Of a stretch of DNA of 64,000 nt, positions 49,986 to 62,700 are shown piece after piece. The translations under genes and the position numbers were made by a program. The notes under the pieces are model-generated. The model ran no database searches. It was not told the origin of the DNA and saw only the letters and a program-made list of their open reading frames with translations. This DNA is from Eleginops maclovinus (lineage: Eukaryota; Chordata; Actinopteri; Perciformes; Eleginopidae), in NCBI RefSeq assembly GCF_036324505.1, contig NC_086352.1:24978637-25042636 (forward strand), given 5' to 3'. The stretch's first letter is position 1. Each line of letters begins with the position of its first letter.

Positions 49986-50434
49986 TCGTTGTGGTCCAAA
50001 AAAAAAACAGTTGCTGTGTTTTTTCCCCCTCCCGGGTTTTTCCCCTCCCCCGTGGTCTACTTTTCCCCCTGGGTCCCTTGCAATCAAAACTGGGGTTTCC
50101 CAATAAATCCCCCTTTATAAACCCCTTTGGTTCCCCGCTGTCGGTGCCCGTTGTCTTTTGCTCTACAGTTTGGGAATGATAGTACCCCCTAGTTTCCTTG
50201 TTTTGTTAATTGTTCCCTTTTTACCCCGTTTCCCCGTACCCAATTCGTTTTGTTGCCCTTTTACCACAACCCTAAATTGTTTCCCCCTTGGGCCCCCGGG
50301 TTTTGGGCCGAAAAGTGCCCGTCACCCCCCCCCCGGTTTTCCCCTTCTACTGTCCTCCCCCTCACTCAATAAACCCCCCTTTCATCAATTCAACAGTTCT
50401 TGTTTTCCTTGGGTTTTGAATCGTTATCTTAAAA
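49986..50434 (+). repeat. 3' LTR of the gypsy-type element, distorted
   Basis: 449 bases collinear with the 5' LTR throughout: the TTGTGGTC start, CTGTCGGTGC, GCTCTACAGT, CTCACTCAATAAACCCC, CATCAATTCAACA and CGTTATCTTAA all recur in order. It differs by homopolymer expansion and local scrambling. It is preceded by a purine run (AGGGGAGGG) that fits a polypurine tract. Confidence 0.9.
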
Positions 50435-52024
50435 CTATGCTTTATTTAAAGCTTGGTTTGCATGCATGTTTTTTTTAGAAGGCATATTGGACTTTTATTT
50501 TATTACGTATTTATTTTTAGCTTTAGTTACTATGCAGATTCTGACTATTTTTACACAATGTTAAATATTACGAAGAATTAAGAAATTAATAGAATGTATT
50601 AGTTATTAGGATAACCAGCAGTATAAAGTTATTAAATAGAGTGCCACCTTTACTGGCAGGTTCCTGGTGGGGGAAGATGGAGGCAGCTGGGTCATGTCTC
50701 CAGGTTGCATAAGCCATCGCCACTGCTCCATTTATTGAGGTTCAGATGCTCTTATGAAGCGGTACGCTATCCCTAACAGTCCCAGGTGTAGCCTTTAATC
50801 TTGGCCATAATAATAGTATAACCCATTTCTGTAAATAAGATAAGTTATTATCCATTCTGTACTTATTCCAGCATCCTTTGCACCTCGGTTACCACAACCT
50901 TATTCATACAGTGCAAAGTAACAATCTGATGTGTAAAACAGTAGTCTTACTCCTGTGTGTGTAAACAAACTCACAACAACTCAGACATTAAAGTTCTTTC
51001 TGAATATTTTCTCATTACGCTAACCTTGGAGGAAGAATCCTTCTGATTTGTATTTGTACTAATAGCAAGTAAACGGTTCTGCTTATCCTGGGAAGTATTT
51101 CAAAAGGTACTAGAGGAACCCTAATCACTTAGATTTTATGTTCACAATGGTTTTCATTTGAGGTTTCAATGGAAACGTCTCAACAATTAATGAATGGATT
51201 GTCATTTAATTTGAAGAATTGCATTTATTGAAATCATTTGCAACTGTTTAGTTAAGCACCATCATAAGGTCAACATTTTTATTTATCTAACTCTTTGGTT
51301 TATGACTTAGTAATGAATTAGAAATTAATTAGATTTCCATCAGCCTCAGCTAAAGTTAGTTAGCATGTTGTCACTGGGGTGCTAATGCGACATTTTCTCT
51401 TTGCAGTGGGGTGTGACATTTTGATCTGTATCCTCAAATATAACAAATACAATGAAAAAGTAAAGAAAACAACTATTCGACAACAAACACAGAACTGTGT
51501 AAATACATTGACACAAGCCCAGTAAATAAATGTTTACAACCAGTAATGAGGAGATGGCTGTCTTCTAATCCAAACTCACAGATATGTTTAACACTAAATG
51601 CTAATAGTGTATCACAAGGCACAGGAAACGTCACAGGTCATGTTTGATCTATTAAACCTCACATTACAGTTTAATATTTGACCTACAAACGCAGTTTCCC
51701 AAAAACACATTAAAATGGCAACTTGTGAAAATAAACTGTCATGAGGAAAATATTACATTTGGTCACTTTAAGGAAAATAATTTGCTTATGAACTACCACA
51801 TTCCCTGTGGCTGACCATTTGTATTAAGTATATGCAGCTATTTGTATTCATCAGCTGCTGCTTTTATATTGCCTACTGAATCAGAGCAAATTAACCTATA
51901 AATTACTTTGTATTCTCAGTGGGCCGTCAGCTCTACACAGAATGATTTTATTATATTAAGAACCAAAGCTTTACTCACCACTAGATGTCAGCCTTTTGCT
52001 GCAGCCTGTCAGAACGTCACAGGG

Positions 52025-52037
52025 GGAGAGAGAGAGA

Positions 52038-52097
<60 letters not shown>

Positions 52098-52112
52098 GAG
52101 AGAGCGAGAGAG
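52025..52112. repeat. GA microsatellite
   Basis: Long AG/GA purine run with a few GC interruptions. Its open frames (Arg-Glu repeats) are not genes. Confidence 0.95.
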
Positions 52113-54924
52113 AGGGAGGGAGCCTGTGGAGAGGAACAACTTAGGAAGTTTTGTCATACACTGAGAGAAGAAGAGGGACAGCCAGCAGAGAGTGTAGAGA
52201 GTGAGATAAGTGTTTGGTAAGTCATTTTCACCTTTCTATTAATACAGTATTTAAAGTAGATGTGTTAACTAACTCTTATCCCCAACTTCTCCTACTTTGC
52301 ATCTTGAAATCTGTATTCCAAACATCTATGTAAGTGGCCCTGTTATGAGATTTAACTTAGTTATTAAGGGAGCTTTTGCCAGCAGAATTTTTCCAATTAT
52401 TAGGGATAAACTATATCCCATTTATCTTGTGTGAAATGGAAATGAATGTTGTTTACTTAAAGATGGGATAAAATTAATCTTATGAGCTCATTTGCTATGA
52501 CTTTCGCTTTACCCTGGCCAGGATATGGGTTTTCTCTGCTCGTAACTTGTTGTCTATACTATTGGTTGTTTTAGCAGTATGTTATGATGGGGGAAATGTG
52601 GTGATGTGTGAGTGTGAAGCTCTCTGATTGGCTGAGGAATGTTTCCTTGGACCTCGATGAAAGACAAAAATAAACTTGTGGGGAAGAACAACATATCAGA
52701 ATACCAACCATTCCACAAGCTTTTCCCTCCCATCACTTTTTTTTCTCTGGACGTGTTACAGGAACTTAAGGCCTCACTGACTTCTCAAAACCATGGCCGA
52801 CTGGCATAGTGCAGAGGAATTCACTGCCATACAATGTGCCCTTATGTTAGGTTAGCAGAGGGCTTACATTCTCCTAGATTAAGCTGCTTCATATTACATA
52901 TGGCACATCATTTTTTTTATCTCAACTTCAATGAGAGCAGAAAAGCTAAAAAGGGAGTCTATTGTAAAAACAGTTAAAAAGTGAGGTGCTTCCATACGCC
53001 CATGTTGCTGTTCAGTGGTGTACTTTTCTCATATTTGCATCAGTGGGATTAAAAAACAGAAACATCTCTCAGCTGTTCAAAAATATCCAGTCTTTCTTTA
53101 TAAACTAAAGTTTATGTTAATTCTCAACAAGTGTACATGGAGAGATGTTTATTCAGAGAGTGTGAGAATCCCTCTGAAGTGCACTGACAGCGGCCAGATT
53201 AGACCAGAATGTATTGCAGCTACAAGAAATTTGAATCATAAGCACCACTTGACTTTTCCTCAACAACAAAAACTCTCACTAACTTTCCACTAAACACATA
53301 CGCATATTCAAAGTCAACTCTTTCTTAAGGTTTTACAGACATCAAACCTGCTGCCCACATCTCTCCTTTTCCCAAAATTCAAACATACACTCAGTTGTCA
53401 GTTTAACAGCTATATCTATAGGTAATGTCGCCAATACAGCAGTCCTGTAACAAATCACATATTTTCAAGGGAAGTGAAATTGTTTTAAGGACATCTTGAT
53501 AAAACTGTATGTTATGTTTTGTGGTACTGTTGAACTACAAGGCACTGTACAGAGGGGGGTTGCTTTTATTTAGTGTGCCCCCAATGATTTCAATGAGATG
53601 GACAAAATCTTAGAAACATTTAATAAAACACAATAAAATGTAAAAACAGCACATACTCCCGCCTCTCAAATGACCATAGAGTTTGAGTCTAGTCTCTGTA
53701 GGTTTTAGAGTTGTACGTAACAACATTTCTATTAAAATAATCTATATTATAAATACATTTCTATTTTAAAGGAACAGTAACTAAATGTCACAATTAACAG
53801 TGATGATTAATGAATCATTTATATAATGCATAAAGTAAAACATGAATATTAGCTAGGTAGGGCGGAGAACTTGCTGTTTTTAAATTCTTTTAATTGCTAA
53901 TCGAATGTGACATTCATGACTTTAAACAAAAGTATATCTGACAGCATTATTTTGGGTATAGGGAATTGTAATTAGGGATGCACTAATCCAACACTAACTA
54001 CCAACCCATTACCATACACTTGCTTGTTTCTTAATTAAAAATCTGTACAACAGCCCCCTCAATCTGTGAAACTCATTATCAAATAAGACAATATTAGAAT
54101 GTATCAGGGATCGCTGAGGCACTAAGCATGACTAAATAAGTGTAACTTATACTGGAATCAGTTTTCTTTGATATCTTGGATGAAAACTACAATAATTATA
54201 TATTTGAATAATTTACAATTAATAGCAATCAGTACATTTATTACTAATGGATTTAACTTTGGCCTGCAGCTTGTGAAATGGGGTAAACAAATGAAAAAGA
54301 CAGGGGACAGGGAAACTCTAGGAAAGAAGTGAATGACATTGCTGATTTACTTATTAACAGATTGATGAATCCAAAAGTATTAAACTATTGAAGGCTCTTT
54401 TTTTCTTTCTATGTAAACAAAGCTAATTTTCTACATAGGGTACGTATATGACTTATTGAATACGGCTCAGACACTGCAGCTTGCGATGACAGACGGCCTT
54501 CACACATTCCAGAATGTGCAGACGGAGACAGTAACGAGAAGGAGGCAGCTTCCTCTCCCCATGTCCTCCCACATGTCACCGGCTCCAGTATGGCTGAACT
54601 GATGAGTGGCATCTGCATGCTGTTTACACTCTGCCGGCAATCACTGGCCAAGAGCAAAGCTGCTTCCAAGACACAGTTTTCAATCTGTGTGCTGTGTTTA
54701 GTGCATATGGCATATAGCTATTTTGATGGAAGTTGTGAAGAAATGTTTGGGAGAGGAGGTTTCGAGTGTTTTCTTTAATCGTCACAGCTGGTGTTGTTTG
54801 TCCAACTGGAGCTCTGTGGCCCACTTGTGGGCTTGTCTAGGTGTGGCAACTCTCTGGATAATTGCCTTGAACACTGGCTGCACTGAGAGTGGATATAACA
54901 AGGCGTCATTGTACTGCTGCCTGC

Positions 54925-54926
<2 letters not shown>

Positions 54927-54978
<52 letters not shown>
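54927..54978. repeat. GT microsatellite
   Basis: 52 bases of uninterrupted GT. Confidence 0.97.
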
Positions 54979-54982
<4 letters not shown>

Positions 54983-57900
54983 GTGCACGGCTCTGCTCTA
55001 AATTCACTCACCCAATTTTCCCCCAGTTCGTGTTCCTTCAGTACATTTTTTTTAGCCAGATTTCAGACAGTCCTCTCTTCCTTTGTTCCCTCAGTGTTTT
55101 GTACCTGCGGTTTTCAGCCTCATGCTCTTACAGCCCACTTTCCAGCCCTTTCAGAGGAAAAAAACATTTGAAAAGCATACACAATCAGTTTCAGATATTG
55201 TACAGAGCACAGTCAAAAACATGTAAAGCAAGGGAAACATACTAAGCTATTCAGGAGTAAAGATCAGAGGGTTGCACCAATGCAGACCATCAACTATGTA
55301 CATAATATCACAGGATATACACTACAAAGTATGATACGACCAATCTAAATGACTTATTGGTCCTACCGATAATGGAAGATTAAACGTTGCTGGGTAAAAT
55401 GAGAAAACAGGAAACATTAAAAGGATAAAATAATAAAAACACATTTTTCATTCAAATTCAGGGCAACCAATATACACATCATTTTGTCAGCAAGTATACA
55501 GCAATTATATTTTGACTATTCCAAAGGCATGCCGATTGAATAGTGCCTCCCAATGTCTGACCAGCAGGCATTTCTTGAAAAAGTAAAGTATATGTATAAG
55601 ACTGATTAAATACCGCTCATTAAATCTCAGACTTAATTATTCATTTAAACGTTAGAGAAATGTCTGCATGGATACAATGAAAAAGCACCCCTTAAGACAG
55701 AATCAATGATGATGTATTCATAAACCATTTGATGTTATCAATCAAATATGGCCTCCGCTCTAACGTATGTTTTTCATGTCGGTCCTTGACTGTAATATTT
55801 GAGCGTCATTTTGATGTACAGTATGTGCATAGTTTGTCACTTGAAGGCTGTTTAACGTTCATATTCTGAAGGGCTAAAGTTTCTGCTTGCTCAACTTCAA
55901 TCTATGATTAAGACATGCATATCAGCAGGATTTGCTTGTTTTAGAGACAATTGTAGTACAATATGAAACTAACAAAAGTGTGATATGGAAACTTGATGCC
56001 TATAGTGCACAATCACTGAGTGTAGACTTCAAAGAGACAACTTTGTTCCAGCAGTTCAACTTTTAATATGTACAATGATGCATATTCATAGCTTTGGATG
56101 TATTATTAAGGAAGAAGGGGTAAAGTAATTGTTGTTACCTTTTTTTTTGTAGAAAAATTGTATCATTAACCAATTAGAATTAAGAGGAGATTATTCCTAT
56201 ATCTTAAAACATTACTGGAAAATATAAGTTGATCTAATGAATGTCTTTACTATTTCCACTCCCAGATTTGTTAACAAAATTCAAAATCACATGCAGTAAA
56301 AATATCTGATACTCAAACAATGGACCTCATGGTCTTAAGCATTTCAACCCTGTTTTAAACGAAATACCAATGGTTTGATTTAAAGCACTGTAGTTTGAAA
56401 ATTCTGGGGAAAAAATGTATTTTGCTTTCTTGCTGCGAGTTGGATGAGAAGATTTATACCAATTTCATATCAACCTATAATGAAGCTCAGCATAAAGACT
56501 GAGTTTAACGATAGAAAAACTAAAGTGTAAAAGGAGTATAATTTTTATGTATGCATATTGTTTGTGTGTGTAAAATGTACTCTGTGCAGGTCATGTAGGG
56601 GATAGATTTATTTAAGCTGCACTCGAAAATAACAGAGGGCACATAAACAGAGAGCGTTTGACAGTCAAAGTCCCAGCCACCTTTATTCTCTCTTAACTGC
56701 ACTTTACTTGATGTCACACACACAGGGGTTGTTTTATTTTTCTGTCTGTTCTCTCACGATGTTAGGCACCATCATGGCCTCTTACATTTTTGAAAGGTCT
56801 ATTTTGTCCCCTCCGTTGCTCCTTGTTGAGAGCTCTGCAAAGATGTGAGTGCTGAGTGAAAACCACAAGTCATAACCACACTTTTTCACTGTTGCTGACT
56901 CCCAGTCTCACGCCCAGTTTAACACAGAAAAACAGAAGGCGAGGTTTTTTTTTTTTCCTCGCTGCATTGCTTGATGTTTCCTTTTGTCCTAACACCATAT
57001 ATTTCATTCTGTCCACCATGATTTACTTCTTCTGGCTGTCATACCCAGGTCTATTCATTGTTTGGTTGGGACACCACAGTTTTCTGTGAGGGTGATAAAA
57101 TAGAATCAGCCACTCTGTATATGGCTGGGTTTTTTTTAGCCTTTTTGGTGGTAAAACTGCAGACTTATCTTTACATGGTATGTAATTTTGCATTGCATGG
57201 GGAATTCTTTAAACACGCAGGCATCCCACAAAGTCAAAGATGGTTTCCTGTACATTTCCGATTGTATAATTTAGCTTTTCTTTTATTGAATTCCAAACGC
57301 TTTCTCTGTACACTTTCTGGAAATAGATGATTCAGATTGTATCAACTGTTAATCAGTCACAAACAGCAGAGCACACACCTTGAAGTCTAGTTTCTGCATT
57401 TAACCTGTCTTAGTTTTTAAAAGGGGTTTGCAGCTATTATATTATACAGTGCCCGAGAAGCACCGTTGCCCAATCGTCCAAAATCTGTACTCCATTAGCC
57501 ACCCTTGGTTCCTTAGCCTAGTGCCTACAGACTGAGCTGCTCCTGCTTTTTTTCTTGATTAGATTAGATTTTCACTTTTCTGTCTGAGCAGTCAGAGTAA
57601 GGGTTTGACTTTCATTCAGATTCCTGTCTGACAACCACTCGTAGCCACTGATCTTAATAGATTTAGTCTAACTCTATATAGGCTGGCTCTCTGGACAGAT
57701 TTTGCCATTGCCTGGGAGTAAAAATCAATTTTCATGACTTCAAAATGAAGAGTATCTGTCTCTAGATCTGAAGAACAATGCCGTCAGAAACTTCCCAAAC
57801 CCCATGACGTACTGAAGTGTGACACTAAATTCAAAGTCAAGTTTTATTTGTTGTTGACAATCTGCATATCTTATAATGAAATATGTAACACAGCTTTGTT

Positions 57901-59414
57901 TATTTAGGTTTTCCCAGTTATTTTATTTAAATTACCCCATTGTTACAGAGATAATTTGTGTCTGAAATTATAGGTTGAGCTCTTTTTAGATGTGTCTTTG
58001 CTTCCTCATCACAGCTGCATTTGTTAGTTTGTTCAAAAAGGGTGCTGTGTTTCTCCAGCTCAATGGGGAGCCTCTGTGAACAGCTATGTTCAATTCTCCT
58101 CAGAGACTTAGAATGGGAATCATTCAAGCCTCTCTTTTTTTTGGCTGAGCCACTCAGGCCCTTATCCATTCTAATACTGAATCTACTCTATTTTGTATCA
58201 AGTCTGGTCCTGGAAAATCAGTTGTAACAACATAAAAGCTTGCTGTCTTTTGATCTGATAGTTGTCTTAAAATGAATAAGCTACTGATTAGAATAGTTCA
58301 CATTGTCCTGAATAAGAGATACCTGCTAAATTTGACAGATGAAGGATTTTCTTTTTTTTCTGCTTCAAATTGTCACTTTTGTCACTCAATCTCTTTGAGG
58401 ATTATTTTAAATCAACATCAAGAGACATATTAGAAATCAGAAGACATTAGTTTTATAAAGCCCAAAACACAAATAAAACTCAGGAGGTGTTATGCTCGGT
58501 ACAAACCCCAGGAACAGCAACAGTGGAGGGACCCAGACACAAAATTGATTTCATGTTTACTGGGTAGACAAATGGAAACATTACGGTATAGTTATTCAGA
58601 TCTCTAATCTCTAAAAACGTACAGACACAATTGGAAACTAGCTTGGAAACACTGGAGCATCTAGCTGTTATGGAGTAAGTAGACAAGTTGACAAGTTAAT
58701 TCAAATTGCAGACCATCTAAAGGGCATTTAAGGCAAATGTGGCGCACCCAAATATGATTTCAAGTCTAATCAATCATAGCTTCAAAACATTCCAGCTTTT
58801 CATTATTTATTCATTTGCACTAAACTTTGAACTAAGAAGAACACACTTAAACATTTATGGGTTAGCGTGTGTAGATCACAAGCCACAATTCAAACAATTT
58901 CAGATGGAGTTAAGGGGGCTGTTTCTTTCAGATGTTGTCAGTGGAGAACACAAGCTGAACTTCTAACGTAAAAAAAGGCTTTATATTGTCCTGATTAGTA
59001 AGAACATCCTGACTCTGAAAACCTCCTGAGTAATGAGTTTGGCATCTTATTACCTTTTTTAGTTTATCAGCACTGCTTTGAGCAATACCAGCTCTTTTTT
59101 TCTCTTCAGTAGTGCTCAGTAAATCTCAGTTCTCTAAATTAGTCATTTTCTCTTTCATAAGCAGTGTCATACAGAGCACGGTGACTAAAAGAAAATCTTG
59201 TTTTAATGCAATTTAGAAATGATTCATCTAATTATATCCCTAATCAGCTCACAGTGGCTAATGTCACGTGTCATCACCCACTGTTAGCAACAACCCTTAC
59301 AGCACTGTAATCAACTCAGAGAGAGAGGGTTTTGTTGTACTGATTATTGAGGTCTATGTAACTTCTGCAACATCCTTGCCAAATCTGCACATGCAGGCAT
59401 GCAGACTTCTCCAT

Positions 59415-59715
59415 TGGAAGAAGAATACTTTATTTATCCCTTCTGGGGAGATTCTTTTTTCACACTTTTTACACAGTACACCAGAAATACACACACAGGA
59501 CCTTAAGAAATGCATTAATGGAAAAGTGTCAGAGTAAGGGGGATGCCATGATTAGGCACACTGATCAGAGGCGTTTGGTTCTCTTCCTACAGTACCAGAC
59601 CCATACGTATGTTAGGTCAGTGAGAGGAATTGAACCATTGACCATCTGGTTCCCAAGCCCACCTATGGTTGTCTGATGTCCTATATTATCTTTATAATTA
59701 CTTTGGGATGGAAGC
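59415..59715. repeat. LINE/SINE-like repeat fragment
   Basis: Begins 'agaatactttatttatccct' followed by 'tctggggagattctt', a phrase known from fish non-LTR retrotransposon tails. Further on it has 'ggaattgaaccattgaccat', typical of the same class of repeats. Boundaries and family are approximate and judged from memory. Confidence 0.45.
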
Positions 59716-59737
59716 ACCCACCCAACCACCCACCCAT

Positions 59738-59738
<1 letters not shown>

Positions 59739-59778
<40 letters not shown>
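59739..59778. repeat. CA microsatellite
   Basis: 40 bases of CA, preceded by a degenerate CCAC/CCCA tract. Confidence 0.97.
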
Positions 59779-59781
<3 letters not shown>

Positions 59782-62700
59782 GACAAATTCCATGTTGCTA
59801 TTATTTGTTGTGTTCCTATCTAGGTCTGTGATATAATTAACATTCAGTGTGCCACCCCATAGTCCACAGCGACTTGTTCTCATTGAGTAGTTCACAAGGT
59901 ACTTCTTTACTGCCACAGCCTGCGGATTAGTTGCTATGGAGACAAAGCTGTCGGAAGAAGGGAGGAATACGTTACCTGATACTTGTGTTTGCTTTCTCCG
60001 CAGGAGGATATGTTACCGAAAAGTTTGAAGATTAATGTTGACAAAGGCTCCGTAACTCTCAGGGACTGAGTGTGTTAAAAACCTCGGCATGTATTTCTCC
60101 TCTTTCCGCCCATCCAGCTCTTGGAGAGCAACTTTACTTTTTATGATTTGGTAGATTTTCAGTTTTTACACCTGTGGAGGTTCATTCATTTAATGGCAAT
60201 ATTAAAAACTAACAGTATTGTTTGAACACAGTAGAAAAATCCCCAAACTTCCATTAATTACCTACTTATTCCTTTATGAATTATTCAGTAAGTAGAGCGT
60301 ATGTTTGCTTTATCTTAATTTTCTCATCCTAACCTTGAAATGTTTGCATATTACTAACTCTCTGTTAGAGAGACTTTGATCTTCAGCTTCAGTTCATTAG
60401 TACTACTAGTAAAGTATAGGCAGTAAAGCTGCAAATCATGAATGACATTCAAAACAAAAGGCAGCACCCTCTGTTTTAGTGTATAAAACAACAAAAGCCT
60501 GCACTTATGTCACTTTCTCTGAGTGCCTTGTATTAAGTCATAACAGGGAAGTTTATTCATAGAGGACACTTCACATTTGTGAAGTGTAATGACTCGTTTT
60601 GACTCCTGTGAGCCTCTCCACTCCCTGTTGATAATGATGGAACTGGAGTGACTCGAGTGCCAGCTCGCAGTGTTGAAGTTGGCCACTGGGAGCTAAATGA
60701 GCCATTTAGGGAGTCTGTGCTGAAAGAACGAGCTGGAAGACTGCCCTGTGTACATATTCAGGGAGGGCTGAAAATCAAAACTTTCTTAATGTCTAATTGA
60801 AATGTAAAAGGTCAGGTCTGTAGTTATTGTGGGGAACAACAAACCAGCAGACTCAGTTTTCAAAGTTGTCCTTAAAGGTGAAGGTTGGCAGTTATTATAT
60901 TTGTCTTAAACAACTGTTGTAAAAAGACCATGATCAGCATTAATTGATGCAAATAAAAGTATTGTCTGTGTAGCCTGACATAGCTTATCTGATAGACTGG
61001 TGTTTTCCAGCCTGGACATTTGAACCTCAACAAGGAGTTCGAGAACTTTTTTAAGGGAGTCATGAGATAATTAACTTGACAGGAATGATGAACTGTATAC
61101 TTCTCCCCACAAAAGAATGTTCTTCGGTCAGACTTTCCTTTAAACTTCATTATTTTCTTATAAAATACAGCATCATTTTGAAACAAAGTCTGTCTGTCTT
61201 TGATTGTTATAACAGCACAGCTAAAGCTGACTCTGAAAACCCCTGAGAGACTTAGGCATGAAAAACATCCAAGCGGTCAAAAACAAAGATGATCTGATTT
61301 GTGATGTGTGGAGCCACCACCAGTTTTCAGTAAATCTTCATTATATTTGTTTTGCTATCACTTTCCACTAACCTATTCAGTTTTTTTCTTTAATCTGTTA
61401 TTTAGCGGTACAGTAGGAGTCTCAGCGCATGCAGGGTGTCCCATGTTGTCAATTGGTCGTAACAAATTTGTTTGTTGATTTAATTCTTTTTAAGGCGCTC
61501 ATAATGCCACCCACATTTTTTGAGCTCACATTTGTAATAAGACATTCCTGTCTCACCACATCGCAAATGCCTAGCTAACATTGGTGTTGATAACAAGCTA
61601 CGGAGGCGTCCTTTGCAGTTGATAAAAGCCTACAAATATCAACTGTGTCCAATTTTTGAAGACATGCCAACCTAGCAACAGCTGTTACACAAGATTTGAG
61701 TAGAAGTTATCAAAACAAACCAACATATGTGAAGGTTCTAATAGTAAGTGGGTATCAAAGCCAATTTCCTAAGCTCTTTTTTAAACAAACACCTACACAG
61801 TAAAGAACACCACAAATGAACTGCAAGCTCCTTAAAGAAAAATGATTCTGTTCAGTGAAACATGTATTTGCGTTCGAAAAACATTTGCACACATTTGATG
61901 ATCAAACACTTTTCTCTCTGTTGCAAGTCACACTGTACTGCGCAACACTGACTGCTGTTAACCATGATGCATATGGGCAGATCAGCGGGTTCTCCAAGGG
62001 TGGACTTTAAGGGGGGAAAAAACAAGACATACATTTAATGGGACAGCTTCCCGTTGTTATCCCTATTATGGCATCATATTGTATATAGAACAGCAAGCAA
62101 GTAATGATACTGTGGGAACTCATTAGTGATGTTCGTCACAGAAAGTCATAGTGAGACTACAGTCACAAACGAGGTTCATTCTGTGATACTGCTTTATCGC
62201 TCAGGATTTGTATTAGCAAGCTAGTAAGCTGCGTCATTTGTTTCAGTTAGGTACACCAAGAAGGGACCTTGTATTTAGCAACTTATCTTCAAGTAAGAAC
62301 TAGTTAATGCTTTAACCTATTTTAATAGGGTCATGCCAAAAATGTTCACTTAATAAATACTTCACTCATTACATTTAAACTTAAACACAGCTTGCGTACT
62401 TGGCTCCTGATCTGCTCTGAAGAAACCTTTCTCCAGCATTCCTGGAAGTAGAAGCAAAGAAACATCATTTTCATTTTTGATTTTAGTTGTCATTTCTCAA
62501 AATAACCTTTTGCTGATGGAGCACACTTTTTAAACAGTTATCTTCTTAGAGTTCAAATGCTAAAACACAGAAACGAGACAATCTATAGCAACAAAATGTA
62601 GATTGTCCTGACAGATGTGTTGCGCATAAAACAACCAAATATCCGGTCCACAACTGCAAAAAAAATTACTCAAGATTCCCTTATTAGATATTGACAAATA

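Larger units (their letters stand above)
45264..50434 (+). mobile_element. Ty3/gypsy-type LTR retrotransposon, interior distorted
   Basis: A 5.2-kb element has two LTRs in direct orientation, each starting with a TGTTGTGG-like sequence and ending at CTTAACA or CTTAAAA. It is bounded by the 5-base target duplication CTATG at 45259-45263 and 50435-50439. The 5' LTR and the first roughly 130 bases of gag read cleanly. From about 45,880 to the end of the 3' LTR the sequence is dominated by expanded C, G, T and A runs and no long retroviral-type frame survives. Recognisable Ty3/gypsy fragments remain: an RNase H-like AETAFSVLKDF (about 48,120) and an integrase C-terminal KLTPRFVGPFPI followed by PPFHVSLKKPS (about 49,610-49,730). 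The order RNase H then integrase fits Ty3/gypsy rather than Ty1/copia. As written it cannot encode functional products. Confidence 0.92.

Noticed and set aside
46688..50087. Long open frames on both strands in the 46-50 kb region (up to about 281 residues)
   Set aside because: They are Pro/Gly/Phe/Lys-rich by-products of C, G and T homopolymer runs within the distorted LTR element and match no protein domain outside short pol remnants.
52025..52144. Arg-Glu repeat protein frames
   Set aside because: They are simply the translation of a GA microsatellite.
59990..60070. Possible short plus-strand coding exon after a CCGCAG acceptor
   Set aside because: Only about 20 codons before a stop, no family similarity and no matching donor partner in phase could be shown.
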